NCBI GenBank assembly: GCA_004298115.1
Contig: SCRJ01000003.1
Span: 1 to 35,817 of the forward strand
Direction: 5' to 3'
DNA from: Acidobacteriota bacterium
GTDB lineage: Bacteria > Acidobacteriota > Thermoanaerobaculia > Thermoanaerobaculales > Thermoanaerobaculaceae
Length of the DNA: 35,817 nucleotides
Part shown: positions 23,156 to 29,836 of the stretch, one piece after another
Numbering within the stretch: the first letter of the stretch is position 1
Layout of the letters: the number at the start of each line of letters is the position of its first letter
The notes under the pieces: model-generated
The model's input: only the letters and a program-made list of their open reading frames with translations
Told to the model about the DNA's origin: nothing
Database searches by the model: none
Translations under genes and position numbers: made by a program

Positions 23156-23608
23156 ATGAGGAACAGAATCGTTGCAGTGGCGGCGGCGGCCGTGATGCTT
23201 GCGGCCGTCGCCATCGCCGCGGGCACCCCGGCCGCGGCACCGCCTCCCAAGCCGCAGACCACCTGCCCGGTCACGGGCAAGCCGATCGACCCGAAGACCA
23301 GCCCGCACGTCGACTGGCAGGGGCAGCGGATCTACTTCGCCGATGCGGCGGCCGCGGGCACGTTCCGCGAGGACCCCGAGAAGGTGTTCGCGGCGATCGC
23401 GGCGGAGGGCGTCACCCTGCAGAATATCCAGACCGTCTGCCCGGTCTCCGGCGAGAAGCTCGAGGGCGGCGAGATGGGCGAGCCGGTGAGCCTCGTCTAC
23501 AAGGGGCGCACGATCCGCTTCTGCTGTCCGATGTGCCCGCCCCAGTTCGAGAAGGACCCCGCCAAGTACCTGGCGAAGTTGCCGGGCGAGCAGAACGGCG
23601 CGAGGTAG
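23156..23608 (+). CDS. Exported double YHS/TRASH-like Cys protein
   Basis: 150-residue exported protein. After a signal peptide (about 1-22) it carries two YHS/TRASH-like units: TCPVTGKPIDPK with HVDWQGQRIYFAD (about 36-65) and VCPVSGEKLEGG followed by YKGRTIRFCCPMCPPQFEKDP (about 97-140). YHS/TRASH domains bind metals through paired cysteines in copper and heavy-metal proteins. The second unit has the full CP..G / FCCPxC pattern, while the first has lost its second Cys pair. It is likely periplasmic and a candidate metal sink or chaperone. AGGAAGG precedes the ATG. It ends the rightward exported-protein run before the CDF-like gene. Confidence 0.78.
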   Translation: MRNRIVAVAAAAVMLAAVAIAAGTPAAAPPPKPQTTCPVTGKPIDPKTSPHVDWQGQRIYFADAAAAGTFREDPEKVFAAIAAEGVTLQNIQTVCPVSGEKLEGGEMGEPVSLVYKGRTIRFCCPMCPPQFEKDPAKYLAKLPGEQNGAR

Positions 23609-23654
23609 GCCCCGGTGCCGGTGGCGGAGGCCGCTCGGGTTACGGGGCCGGGCC

Positions 23655-24380
23655 GTGACGGGTGAAGGGCACGATGCCGCGGTGCGTCCCCCCCGGGTCG
23701 GAGCGCGGGCGAGTCGCGTGCGTTGGCCCGGCGCCGCGGGGAGTCGCGATGCCTGGGTCGGATGGGCTGTCGCGCTCGCCTGGGCCACCGTCGTTTTCAA
23801 CGTGGCCGAGGGGCTCCTGTCGCTGGGGTTCGGAGCCGCGGACGGTTCGATCGCCCTTCTCGGCTTCGGCGCCGACAGCTTCATCGAGGTCGGCTCCGCG
23901 CTGCTGGTCTTGTGGCGGCTGCGCGACAGCACCGGGGACCGGCCGGGCGACGACCTCAGGAGAGAACGCCTCGCGACGCGCGGCATCGGCCTCCTCCTCG
24001 CGCTCCTGGGTCTGGCCACGGCGGTGGGCGCGGCGCTGCAAGTCGTGGCGCGCCGGCATCCGGATACCGCGCGCCCCGCGCTGCTGATCTCCCTCGTCTC
24101 TCTCCTCCTCATGTTCGCCCTCTGGAGAGCGAAGCTGCGGGTGGCCCGAGCCCTGGACAGCATGGCGCTGGCGAGTGACGCCGCGTGCAGCCTCGCCTGC
24201 ATGAAGCTCTCCTGCGTCGTCCTGGCCGGCAGCCTGATCTTCGTCCTCCTGCCCGCCTTCTGGTGGGCGGACGCGGCGGCGGCGAGCGTCCTGGCCGGCC
24301 TCATCGGACTTGAGGGTTGGGGGATGGTGCGAGCGTCCCGGAAGCCCGGCTTCGCGGGCGGGTGCGGCTGCGCCGAGTAG
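23655..24380 (+). CDS. CDF-like cation transporter lacking the cytoplasmic domain
   Basis: 241-residue, roughly six-helix membrane protein. The helix with GFGADSFIEVGSALLVLW and the later DSMALASDAACSLACMKLSC resemble TM2 and TM5 of cation diffusion facilitators, where paired HxxxD/DxxxD sites bind Zn, Co, Fe or Mn. Here the TM2 site reads DSFIE and the TM5 site is DAACSLAC, with cysteines in place of the usual acid. The last helix (WWADAAAASVLAGLIGLEGW) fits TM6. The ~80-residue C-terminal cytoplasmic domain is missing; instead it ends GGCGCAE. The cysteines could select a thiophilic ion, but this is inference. The start (GTG at 23655) is uncertain, since the first ~30 residues look non-membrane and Arg/Gly-rich. 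Confidence 0.68.
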   Translation: MTGEGHDAAVRPPRVGARASRVRWPGAAGSRDAWVGWAVALAWATVVFNVAEGLLSLGFGAADGSIALLGFGADSFIEVGSALLVLWRLRDSTGDRPGDDLRRERLATRGIGLLLALLGLATAVGAALQVVARRHPDTARPALLISLVSLLLMFALWRAKLRVARALDSMALASDAACSLACMKLSCVVLAGSLIFVLLPAFWWADAAAASVLAGLIGLEGWGMVRASRKPGFAGGCGCAE

Positions 24381-24408
24381 CTGTTACGCGGCGACCGCCC
24401 CACGAGGG

Positions 24409-24437
24409 TTGACATTCCCCGCACATGGTACGATACT
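24409..24437 (+). promoter_or_regulatory. Promoter of arsR-arsM-arsP
   Basis: TTGACA (24409-24414), exact 17-base spacer, GATACT (24432-24437). This is the best sigma-70-type promoter in the window. The predicted start is about 24444, giving a leader of roughly 12 bases before the ATG at 24456. Confidence 0.7.
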
Positions 24438-24454
24438 TCGCGTGGAGACGAAGT
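24435..24454. promoter_or_regulatory. Candidate ArsR operator
   Basis: Inverted repeat ACTTCG (24435-24440), 8-base spacer, CGAAGT (24449-24454). It overlaps the -10 element and the predicted transcription start, the usual place for ArsR-family autorepression. No other dyad was found in this promoter. Confidence 0.5.
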
Positions 24455-24455
24455 G

Positions 24456-24887
24456 ATGGCCAACCCTCTCGACCGGCTGATCCGCATCCACAAGGCGCTT
24501 GCCCACCCGGCGCGCGTCCGCGTCCTCGCCATGTTGCGCCGCGGCGAGCTGTGCGTTTGCCAGATCAACGCCGTGATCGGCCTCGCCCCCTCGACGATGT
24601 CCGCCCATCTCCGCGAGCTCAAGGACGGCGGTCTCGTCGCCGAGCGCAAGGCGGGCCGCTGGGTGCACTACGGCCTCGCCGCTGAGGGCGCCGCCGCCGA
24701 GGCGCTCGCCGCGCTGTGGCCGGCGCTGGAGGGAGACCCCCAGGTGGCCCAGGATGCCGCGTTCCTCGCCGGCCTCACGGAACTCCCCGTCGAGGCGATC
24801 TGCCGTCCCGATTTCGACCTGGCCGGCCTGCGGCGGGCGTGCTGCGCCCCGCGCCGGTCGGCTCCCCGAACCGCGAAAGGAAGGTAG
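24456..24887 (+). CDS. arsR: ArsR-family arsenic-responsive repressor
   Basis: 143-residue winged-helix repressor. The ArsR metal box ELCVCQ contains C33 and C35, as in the ELCVCDL box of E. coli-type ArsR. The recognition helix region IGLAPSTMSAHLRELKDGGLVAERKAGRWVHY (about 41-70) and wing follow. A C-terminal tail carries AICRPDF and a CC pair (RRACCAPR) that may supply the third As(III) ligand. As(III) binding should release it from the operator at 24435-24454. It leads arsM by 3 bases. ATG at 24456 is preferred over GTG at 24453. Confidence 0.92.
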   Translation: MANPLDRLIRIHKALAHPARVRVLAMLRRGELCVCQINAVIGLAPSTMSAHLRELKDGGLVAERKAGRWVHYGLAAEGAAAEALAALWPALEGDPQVAQDAAFLAGLTELPVEAICRPDFDLAGLRRACCAPRRSAPRTAKGR

Positions 24888-24890
24888 GCG

Positions 24891-25730
24891 ATGTCAAATC
24901 AGGAGATCAAGAGCTCGGTGCGCGCGCACTACGCGTCGATTGCCCGGCAGAGCACGGGCTGTTGCGGCCCGGCCGGCTCCGGCGGTGGCTGCTGCGGCAC
25001 CTCGGCCCCGGTCGCGATCAGCAAGGAGGTCGGCTACACCGACGCCGACCTGGCCGCCGTTCCGGAGGGGTCGAACCTGGGCCTCGGCTGCGGCAACCCC
25101 CTCGCGTTCGCCGCGCTCGCCGCCGGCGACGTCGTCGTCGACCTCGGCTCCGGGGCCGGCTTCGACTGCTTCCTCGCCGCCCGCCGGGTGGGGGCGAACG
25201 GCCGGGTGATCGGCGTGGACATGACGCCGGAGATGCTCGACCGGGCGCGCCGCAACGCCGCGCTGGACGGCGTCGCCAACGTCGAGTTCCGCCTCGGGGA
25301 GATCGAAAACCTTCCGGTCGCGGACGCGACGGCCGACGTCGTGATCTCGAACTGCGTCATCAACCTCTCGACCGACAAGCCGCGCGTCTTCCGCGAGGCG
25401 CTGCGGGTGCTCAAGCCCGGCGGGCGGCTCATGGTCTCGGACCTGGTGCTCGCCCGTCCCCTCCCGGACAGCGTGGCGCGCTCGGTGGCCGCATATGCGG
25501 GCTGTATCGCGGGGGCGATGCTCAAGGACGACTACCTCGCCGCCATCCGCGCCGCGGGTTTCGTGGATGTGGAGGTGCTGGCGGAATCGGGCTACGACAT
25601 CGGCGGCGCGAACGCTGACGACACTGAGACGGCACTGCTCGAGGCCACGGGAACGACCCCGGAGGAAGCGCGCGCGGCGGCGGACGCGGTGCGCAGCGTC
25701 AAGGTCTCGGCGAGGAAAGGAGCGCTTTGA
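24891..25730 (+). CDS. arsM: Arsenite S-adenosylmethyltransferase ArsM
   Basis: 279-residue SAM-dependent enzyme that methylates As(III) to mono-, di- and trimethyl arsenicals in the cytoplasm. The three conserved As-ligand cysteines of the family are present: C67 (GLGCGNP), C155 (SNCVINLS) and C205 (YAGCIAGA). The SAM motif is VVDLGSGAGFDCFLAA. The N-terminal cysteine clusters STGCCGPAG and GGCCGTS (about 22-37) may hand over arsenic. Length is as expected. It starts 3 bases after arsR and its stop overlaps the arsP ATG (TGATG), so all three genes are one operon. Confidence 0.96.
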   Translation: MSNQEIKSSVRAHYASIARQSTGCCGPAGSGGGCCGTSAPVAISKEVGYTDADLAAVPEGSNLGLGCGNPLAFAALAAGDVVVDLGSGAGFDCFLAARRVGANGRVIGVDMTPEMLDRARRNAALDGVANVEFRLGEIENLPVADATADVVISNCVINLSTDKPRVFREALRVLKPGGRLMVSDLVLARPLPDSVARSVAAYAGCIAGAMLKDDYLAAIRAAGFVDVEVLAESGYDIGGANADDTETALLEATGTTPEEARAAADAVRSVKVSARKGAL

Positions 25731-26806
25731 TGGCGGCGTCCGCCGGTGCGGTGGCGGCGGTCGCTCACGACCGGGCCGCCCGATGGCGAAGGCGGCTCGT
25801 CGGAGCGGCCTTCGCCTTGCTGGGAGCCGCGCTCTGGGCGGGGCTGTACGTCATCCTCGCTCCCATCGCGCGTGCCCTGACCTACCGGCTCTTGGCGCTG
25901 GCCCCGGGATCCCATCTCGCCTTGGCGGTGGAGTTCTTCGCCTTCGAGGCGCCCAAGGTGCTCATGCTCCTCCTCCTCGTGGTCTTCGGGGTGGGCGTCG
26001 TGCGCTCGTTCTTCACGCCCGAGCGCACCCGGCGGATCCTGGCCGGCACGCACGAGTCGGTCGGCAACGTGCTCGCGGCCCTGCTCGGCGTCGTGACTCC
26101 GTTCTGCTCGTGCTCGGCCGTGCCGCTGTTCATCGGCTTCGTGACCACCGGCGTTCCGCTCGGCGTGACGTTCTCCTTCCTGGTGGCGGCACCGATGATC
26201 AACGAGGTCGCTCTCGTGCTCCTGTTCGGCCTCTTCGGCTGGAAGGTCGCCGCCGTCTACATGGGGACGGGCCTGGCCATCGCCATGGGCTCGGGTTGGG
26301 TGATCGGCCGCCTGCGGATGGAGCGCCACGTGGAGCCGTGGGTGTACGAGATGAAGTCCGGGGCCGCCGCCGACGGCGCCGGCCCGACCACCTGGGCCGA
26401 CCGTGCCCGTTTCGGGCTCGAGGCCGTGCGTGAGATCGTCGGCAAGGTGTGGCCGTACGTGCTGGCCGGGATCGCCGTCGGGGCCGGCATCCACGGGTGG
26501 GTGCCGACGAACTTCATGGCCTCGTTCATGGGCAAGGGCGTGTGGTGGGGGGTGCCGCTCGCCGTGTTGATCGGCGTCCCGATGTACTCCAACGCCGCCG
26601 GTATCATCCCGATCGTCAGCGCGCTGCTCGAGAAGGGCGCCGCCCTCGGCACCGTGCTCGCCTTCATGATGGCGGTCATCGGCCTCTCGTTCCCGGAGAC
26701 GATCATCCTGCGCAAGGTGCTGCGCCCGCGTCTGATCGCGACGTTCGTCGGCGTCGTCGCCGCCGGCATCCTGACTGTCGGCTTCCTGTTCAACGCCCTG
26801 TTCTAG
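25730..26806 (+). CDS. arsP: ArsP-type organoarsenical permease
   Basis: 358-residue permease of the DUF318/YraQ/ArsP family with about eight to ten transmembrane helices. The signature TPFCSCSAVPLF has C126 and C128, and a second loop reads IGVPMYSNAAGIIPI. ArsP exports trivalent methylarsenite and aromatic arsenicals. Because arsM makes methylarsenite, placement directly after arsM is the expected partnership and strengthens ArsP over other YraQ-family roles. The ATG at 25730 shares its A with the arsM TGA stop. The 3' end overlaps the convergent hydrolase by 17 bases. Confidence 0.9.
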   Translation: MAASAGAVAAVAHDRAARWRRRLVGAAFALLGAALWAGLYVILAPIARALTYRLLALAPGSHLALAVEFFAFEAPKVLMLLLLVVFGVGVVRSFFTPERTRRILAGTHESVGNVLAALLGVVTPFCSCSAVPLFIGFVTTGVPLGVTFSFLVAAPMINEVALVLLFGLFGWKVAAVYMGTGLAIAMGSGWVIGRLRMERHVEPWVYEMKSGAAADGAGPTTWADRARFGLEAVREIVGKVWPYVLAGIAVGAGIHGWVPTNFMASFMGKGVWWGVPLAVLIGVPMYSNAAGIIPIVSALLEKGAALGTVLAFMMAVIGLSFPETIILRKVLRPRLIATFVGVVAAGILTVGFLFNALF

Positions 26807-27701
26807 GCGACGACCCGGTACCGGGCCGCCGCGCGGCCACCGCGGGGACGGGCAGATCGAGGAAACGCAGGAGGCGCTCCGCGAAACCGGGCTCGAGGTG
26901 GGGGTCGGAGTGGCCGCGCCCCGCGATCCGCCACACCTCGGCGCCGGCCCCGGCGGCACGCGCGAGGCGCTCGACGTTCTCCACCGGCACGGTCTCGTCC
27001 TGCTCGCCGTGGATCAACAGCAGCCGCCCGTCGATGCGCCCCGCATGGCGCTCCGGCGCCAGGTCGTCCAGGCGCACCCCGACGCGCCATTCGATATAGC
27101 GGAGGGTCAACGGCATCGCCGGTGCAAGCAGCCACGAGGCGACGCCCAGGCGCCGCATCGCGTCGCCCGGGTGCGCGAACGCCCCGACGGTCGCCACCGC
27201 GCGGATGCGCGGTTCGTGCGCGGCCGCGTGGATGGCGGCGGCGCCGCCGATCGACAGCCCGACGACGGCGAGCTCGCGCAGATCGGCGTCGGGCCTGGCG
27301 GCGACGAAATCCACCACGGCCCGGATGTCCTCGGAGAACTTCTTCATCGAGGCGTGGCCGTCGGCGTCGGAGAGCCCGTGGTGGCGGGCGTCGAACGCCA
27401 GCAGGTGGACGCCCGCCGGGTGGAGGATCGTCGCGTACGGGAGCATCCGCTCCGTGTTCCGGCCCCACCCGTGCACGAGCACCACCACGCGCCGGCGCCC
27501 CTCCCCTCCGGGGATCCACCAGCCGTGCAGCCGCCGGCCGTTGGCCGTCGGGATCCAGACATCGGCGTACTCGAGGCCCAGCGCCGCGGGCGTGCGGCGA
27601 GGCTCGACGCGCGTCCGGGTCCACGCCACCCTCATCACGGCGATCACCGCGATCTGGTACACGATCACGGCGCCGCAACCGGCGAGAAGCCAAGTCGTCA
27701 T
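26790..27701 (-). CDS. Membrane-anchored alpha/beta hydrolase
   Basis: 303-residue alpha/beta-hydrolase with one N-terminal membrane helix (about 4-24, WLLAGCGAVIVYQIAVIAV). The oxyanion strand VVVLVHGWGRN (about 72-82) leads to the nucleophile elbow GLSIGG, the acid in GEQDETVP and the histidine in GRGHSDP, so the triad is complete. It resembles serine aminopeptidase S33/BEM46-type esterases or lipases. The substrate is unknown. A TAGACT -10 (complement of 27708-27713) ends 6 bases before the ATG, another leaderless-type start. It is convergent with arsP and divergent from the Crp-type regulator. Confidence 0.85.
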   Translation of the reverse strand: MTTWLLAGCGAVIVYQIAVIAVMRVAWTRTRVEPRRTPAALGLEYADVWIPTANGRRLHGWWIPGGEGRRRVVVLVHGWGRNTERMLPYATILHPAGVHLLAFDARHHGLSDADGHASMKKFSEDIRAVVDFVAARPDADLRELAVVGLSIGGAAAIHAAAHEPRIRAVATVGAFAHPGDAMRRLGVASWLLAPAMPLTLRYIEWRVGVRLDDLAPERHAGRIDGRLLLIHGEQDETVPVENVERLARAAGAGAEVWRIAGRGHSDPHLEPGFAERLLRFLDLPVPAVAARRPGTGSSPRTGR

Positions 27702-27707
27702 GAGCGG

Positions 27708-27713
27708 AGTCTA
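27708..27713 (-). promoter_or_regulatory. Candidate -10 element (TAGACT), leaderless start
   Basis: On the minus strand TAGACT ends 6 bases before the hydrolase ATG at 27701, without a Shine-Dalgarno sequence. No clear -35 is seen at 17-18 bases. Confidence 0.4.
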
Positions 27714-27770
27714 GTCCAGAGCGTCGGGCCGCCTTGCGGCCGGCGACGCCAGGGAGCAGAATCCGCAGCG

Positions 27771-28487
27771 ATGAAGGAACCCCGAGCGGCAGGCTCCGAC
27801 GCCCCCGTCGTCGAGTTGCTCCGCGCGACCCCGTTCGCCGAGCTCGGTGAGAGCGCGCTGACCGCGGTGGCGCCCCTGTTCGTCCGCCGGCGCGTGGCGA
27901 AAGGCGCCGTGGTCTTCCTCGAAGGCGACGAGGGCGACCGCTTCTTCGTCGTCGTCGGTGGACGGCTCAAGGCATTCCGCCACGCCGCGTCGACGCGCGA
28001 CGTCACCGTGTTCACCCTCGCTCCCGGCGACTTCTTCGGTTTCCTGCCGCTGCTCGACGGCGCTCCGTTCCCGCTCTCGGTCGCCGCGCTCACGGCCGCG
28101 GACCTGCTGGTCCTGCACCGCCGGCAGTTCCTGCGCTTCGTCGACGACAACCCGCGCTTCTGCCTCGCGCTCGTGGCGCACCTCGCCCGCCGCCTGCGCG
28201 GCTGCTTCGACCAGGTGGAGAGCATGGGGCAGCCCAGCGCGGTCGCGCGCGTCGCCCACGGCCTGCTGCACCTGGCGCCCCCGAACCTGGGCCCGGACGC
28301 GGCGACCGACGTGACGCTGCCGTTCACCCAGGCGGAATTCGCACAGTTCCTCAACATCACGCCGGAGAACCTCTCGCGGGCGTTGACGCGGCTGCGCCGC
28401 GCGGGGGCGATCGCGCGTCTCGGCCGCGGCCGTTTCCGCATCACCGGCGTCGCCGCCCTGGCTGCGTTCGCCGAGCCTTCCGGATGA
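27771..28487 (+). CDS. Crp/Fnr-family transcription regulator
   Basis: 238-residue regulator with a cyclic-nucleotide-binding-like domain (about 18-125, with VFLEGDEGDRFFVVVGGRLK and LAPGDFFGFLPLLDG), a dimer helix, and a C-terminal winged helix (TQAEFAQFLNITPENLSRALTRLRRAGAI, about 181-210). The Glu and Arg that bind cAMP in CRP are not in place (FGFLPLLDGAPFPLSV instead), and no N-terminal cysteine set for an FNR iron-sulfur cluster exists. The inducer is therefore unknown and may be redox, NO or a haem ligand. ATG at 27771 lies 8 bases after CAGAAT, a weak -10. It is followed after 13 bases by an MFS gene, which it may control. Confidence 0.9.
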   Translation: MKEPRAAGSDAPVVELLRATPFAELGESALTAVAPLFVRRRVAKGAVVFLEGDEGDRFFVVVGGRLKAFRHAASTRDVTVFTLAPGDFFGFLPLLDGAPFPLSVAALTAADLLVLHRRQFLRFVDDNPRFCLALVAHLARRLRGCFDQVESMGQPSAVARVAHGLLHLAPPNLGPDAATDVTLPFTQAEFAQFLNITPENLSRALTRLRRAGAIARLGRGRFRITGVAALAAFAEPSG

Positions 28488-28500
28488 GGGCGCGCCGATC

Positions 28501-29736
28501 GTGCCCCTGATCCCCGCGGCGGTCTCCGCGCTGCCCCGCGACGTCCGCGTGCTGATGGCCGCGCGCGCGGCGCGCAGCGTCGGCCAGGGCGCGATGGTGG
28601 CGGCGTTCGCGCTCTATCTCCACGCGCTCGGTTTCACCGCCAGCGCGATCGGCGCGGTCCTCGCCGCCGGCGCCCTCTTCGGGGCCCTGCTCACCGCGGT
28701 GGTCGGCCCCTTGAGCGACCGGCGCGGCCGGCGCGGCCTGCTCCTCGTGTACGAGACGATGACCGCCGCGACCGCCGCGGTCGCGCTCGCGACCGCCGAC
28801 ACGCACGTGCTGGTGGCCGCCGCCGTCATCGGCGGGTTCGGCCGCGGCGCCAACGGCGCCGCCGGGCCGTTCGCGCCGGTCGAGCAGGCGTGGCTCGCGC
28901 GCCTGCTCCCGCGGGCGCAGCGCGGCCACGTCTTCAGCCTCAACAGCGCCCTCGGTTTCGCCGGCATGGCGATCGGCGCGGTGCTCGCGGCCGGGCTGCA
29001 CCTGGCGCTCGGGGGTGCGAGCCTGGTCAACGTGGACCGGGCGCTCTTCGCCCTGCCCTTGGCCGGCGCGATCGCGAGCTTCTTTTTGGTGCTCGGCGCG
29101 GAGGACCCCGCCCTCGCGCCGCTGGCCGCGTCGGCCGCCGAGCAGACCGCCCGCCGCCGGCGCGAGAACCGCCACCTCGCCGTACTTGCCGCCGCCAACG
29201 GCCTCAACGGCTTCGGCATCGGCATGGTGGGGCCGCTGATGGCGTACTGGTTCGCGCGGCGCTACGGTCACGACCTCGCGTCGATCGGCCCGGCGATCGC
29301 CCTCAGCTTCGTGCTGGGCGCCGCGGGGTCCGTCCTCGCGGGCCGCATGGTTCTCCGTCACGGCGTCGTGGGCACGGTGTGGCGGATGCGCCTGGTCGGT
29401 CTGGTGCTTCTGGCGCTCACCCCGCTGTCGCCGAGCTTCGGCCTCGCCGTGGCGTTGTACGCCGTGCGCGCGGCGTTCAACCAGGGCACCGCCGGGGTGC
29501 GCCAGGCGTTGGCCGCAGGCCTCACCGATGCGCGCCGGCGCGGCCTCGCCTCGACGCTCAACAACCTCTCGCTGCAGATCCCGCGGGCGGCCGGGCCGCT
29601 GCTGGCCGGCGCGCTCCTTCACCGCGGGCATCTCGAGCTGCCGTTCTTCATCGCGGCCGCGTTCCAGCTCGCCTATCTGATCGTCTATACGCGCGCGTTC
29701 CGGTACCAGGACACGGCGCCTGCCGACGCCGACTGA
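28501..29736 (+). CDS. MFS transporter
   Basis: 411-residue major facilitator with about twelve helices. Motif A after TM2 is GPLSDRRGRRGLLL, and the central loop is charged (EQTARRRRENRH). The substrate is unknown; the family includes drug, sugar and organic acid exporters. It starts with GTG 13 bases after the Crp-like regulator, so the two are probably co-transcribed and functionally linked. Other in-frame starts exist (Met at residue 18). Confidence 0.88.
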   Translation: MPLIPAAVSALPRDVRVLMAARAARSVGQGAMVAAFALYLHALGFTASAIGAVLAAGALFGALLTAVVGPLSDRRGRRGLLLVYETMTAATAAVALATADTHVLVAAAVIGGFGRGANGAAGPFAPVEQAWLARLLPRAQRGHVFSLNSALGFAGMAIGAVLAAGLHLALGGASLVNVDRALFALPLAGAIASFFLVLGAEDPALAPLAASAAEQTARRRRENRHLAVLAAANGLNGFGIGMVGPLMAYWFARRYGHDLASIGPAIALSFVLGAAGSVLAGRMVLRHGVVGTVWRMRLVGLVLLALTPLSPSFGLAVALYAVRAAFNQGTAGVRQALAAGLTDARRRGLASTLNNLSLQIPRAAGPLLAGALLHRGHLELPFFIAAAFQLAYLIVYTRAFRYQDTAPADAD

Positions 29737-29754
29737 GCCGGCCGGGACCGGTAC

Positions 29755-29783
29755 GGACACCCGAATTGACAGCCTTGGACACC
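29755..29783 (+). promoter_or_regulatory. Direct repeat GGACACC flanking the HTH-EIIA promoter
   Basis: GGACACC occurs at 29755-29761 and again at 29777-29783, 22 bases apart (about two helical turns), bracketing the -35 element at 29766-29771. A related GACACC lies at 29818-29823. TGGACA (29776-29781) also pairs with TGTCCA (29804-29809) across the predicted start. A regulator binding site, possibly for autoregulation, is likely. Confidence 0.4.
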
Positions 29784-29795
29784 ATGTCGTAGGAT
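29766..29795 (+). promoter_or_regulatory. Promoter of the HTH-EIIA/hyf operon
   Basis: TTGACA (29766-29771), 18-base spacer, TAGGAT (29790-29795). It predicts a start near 29802 and a leader of about 35 bases with a G-rich ribosome site (GGGGGG at about 29826-29831) before the GTG at 29837. Confidence 0.6.
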
Positions 29796-29836
29796 GGCAT
29801 TGATGTCCACTGCGTGAGACACCACGGGGGGCCAGG

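Noticed and set aside
24391-24420. Possible terminator before arsR
   Set aside because: No convincing inverted repeat; the TTGACA promoter is the only clear signal here.
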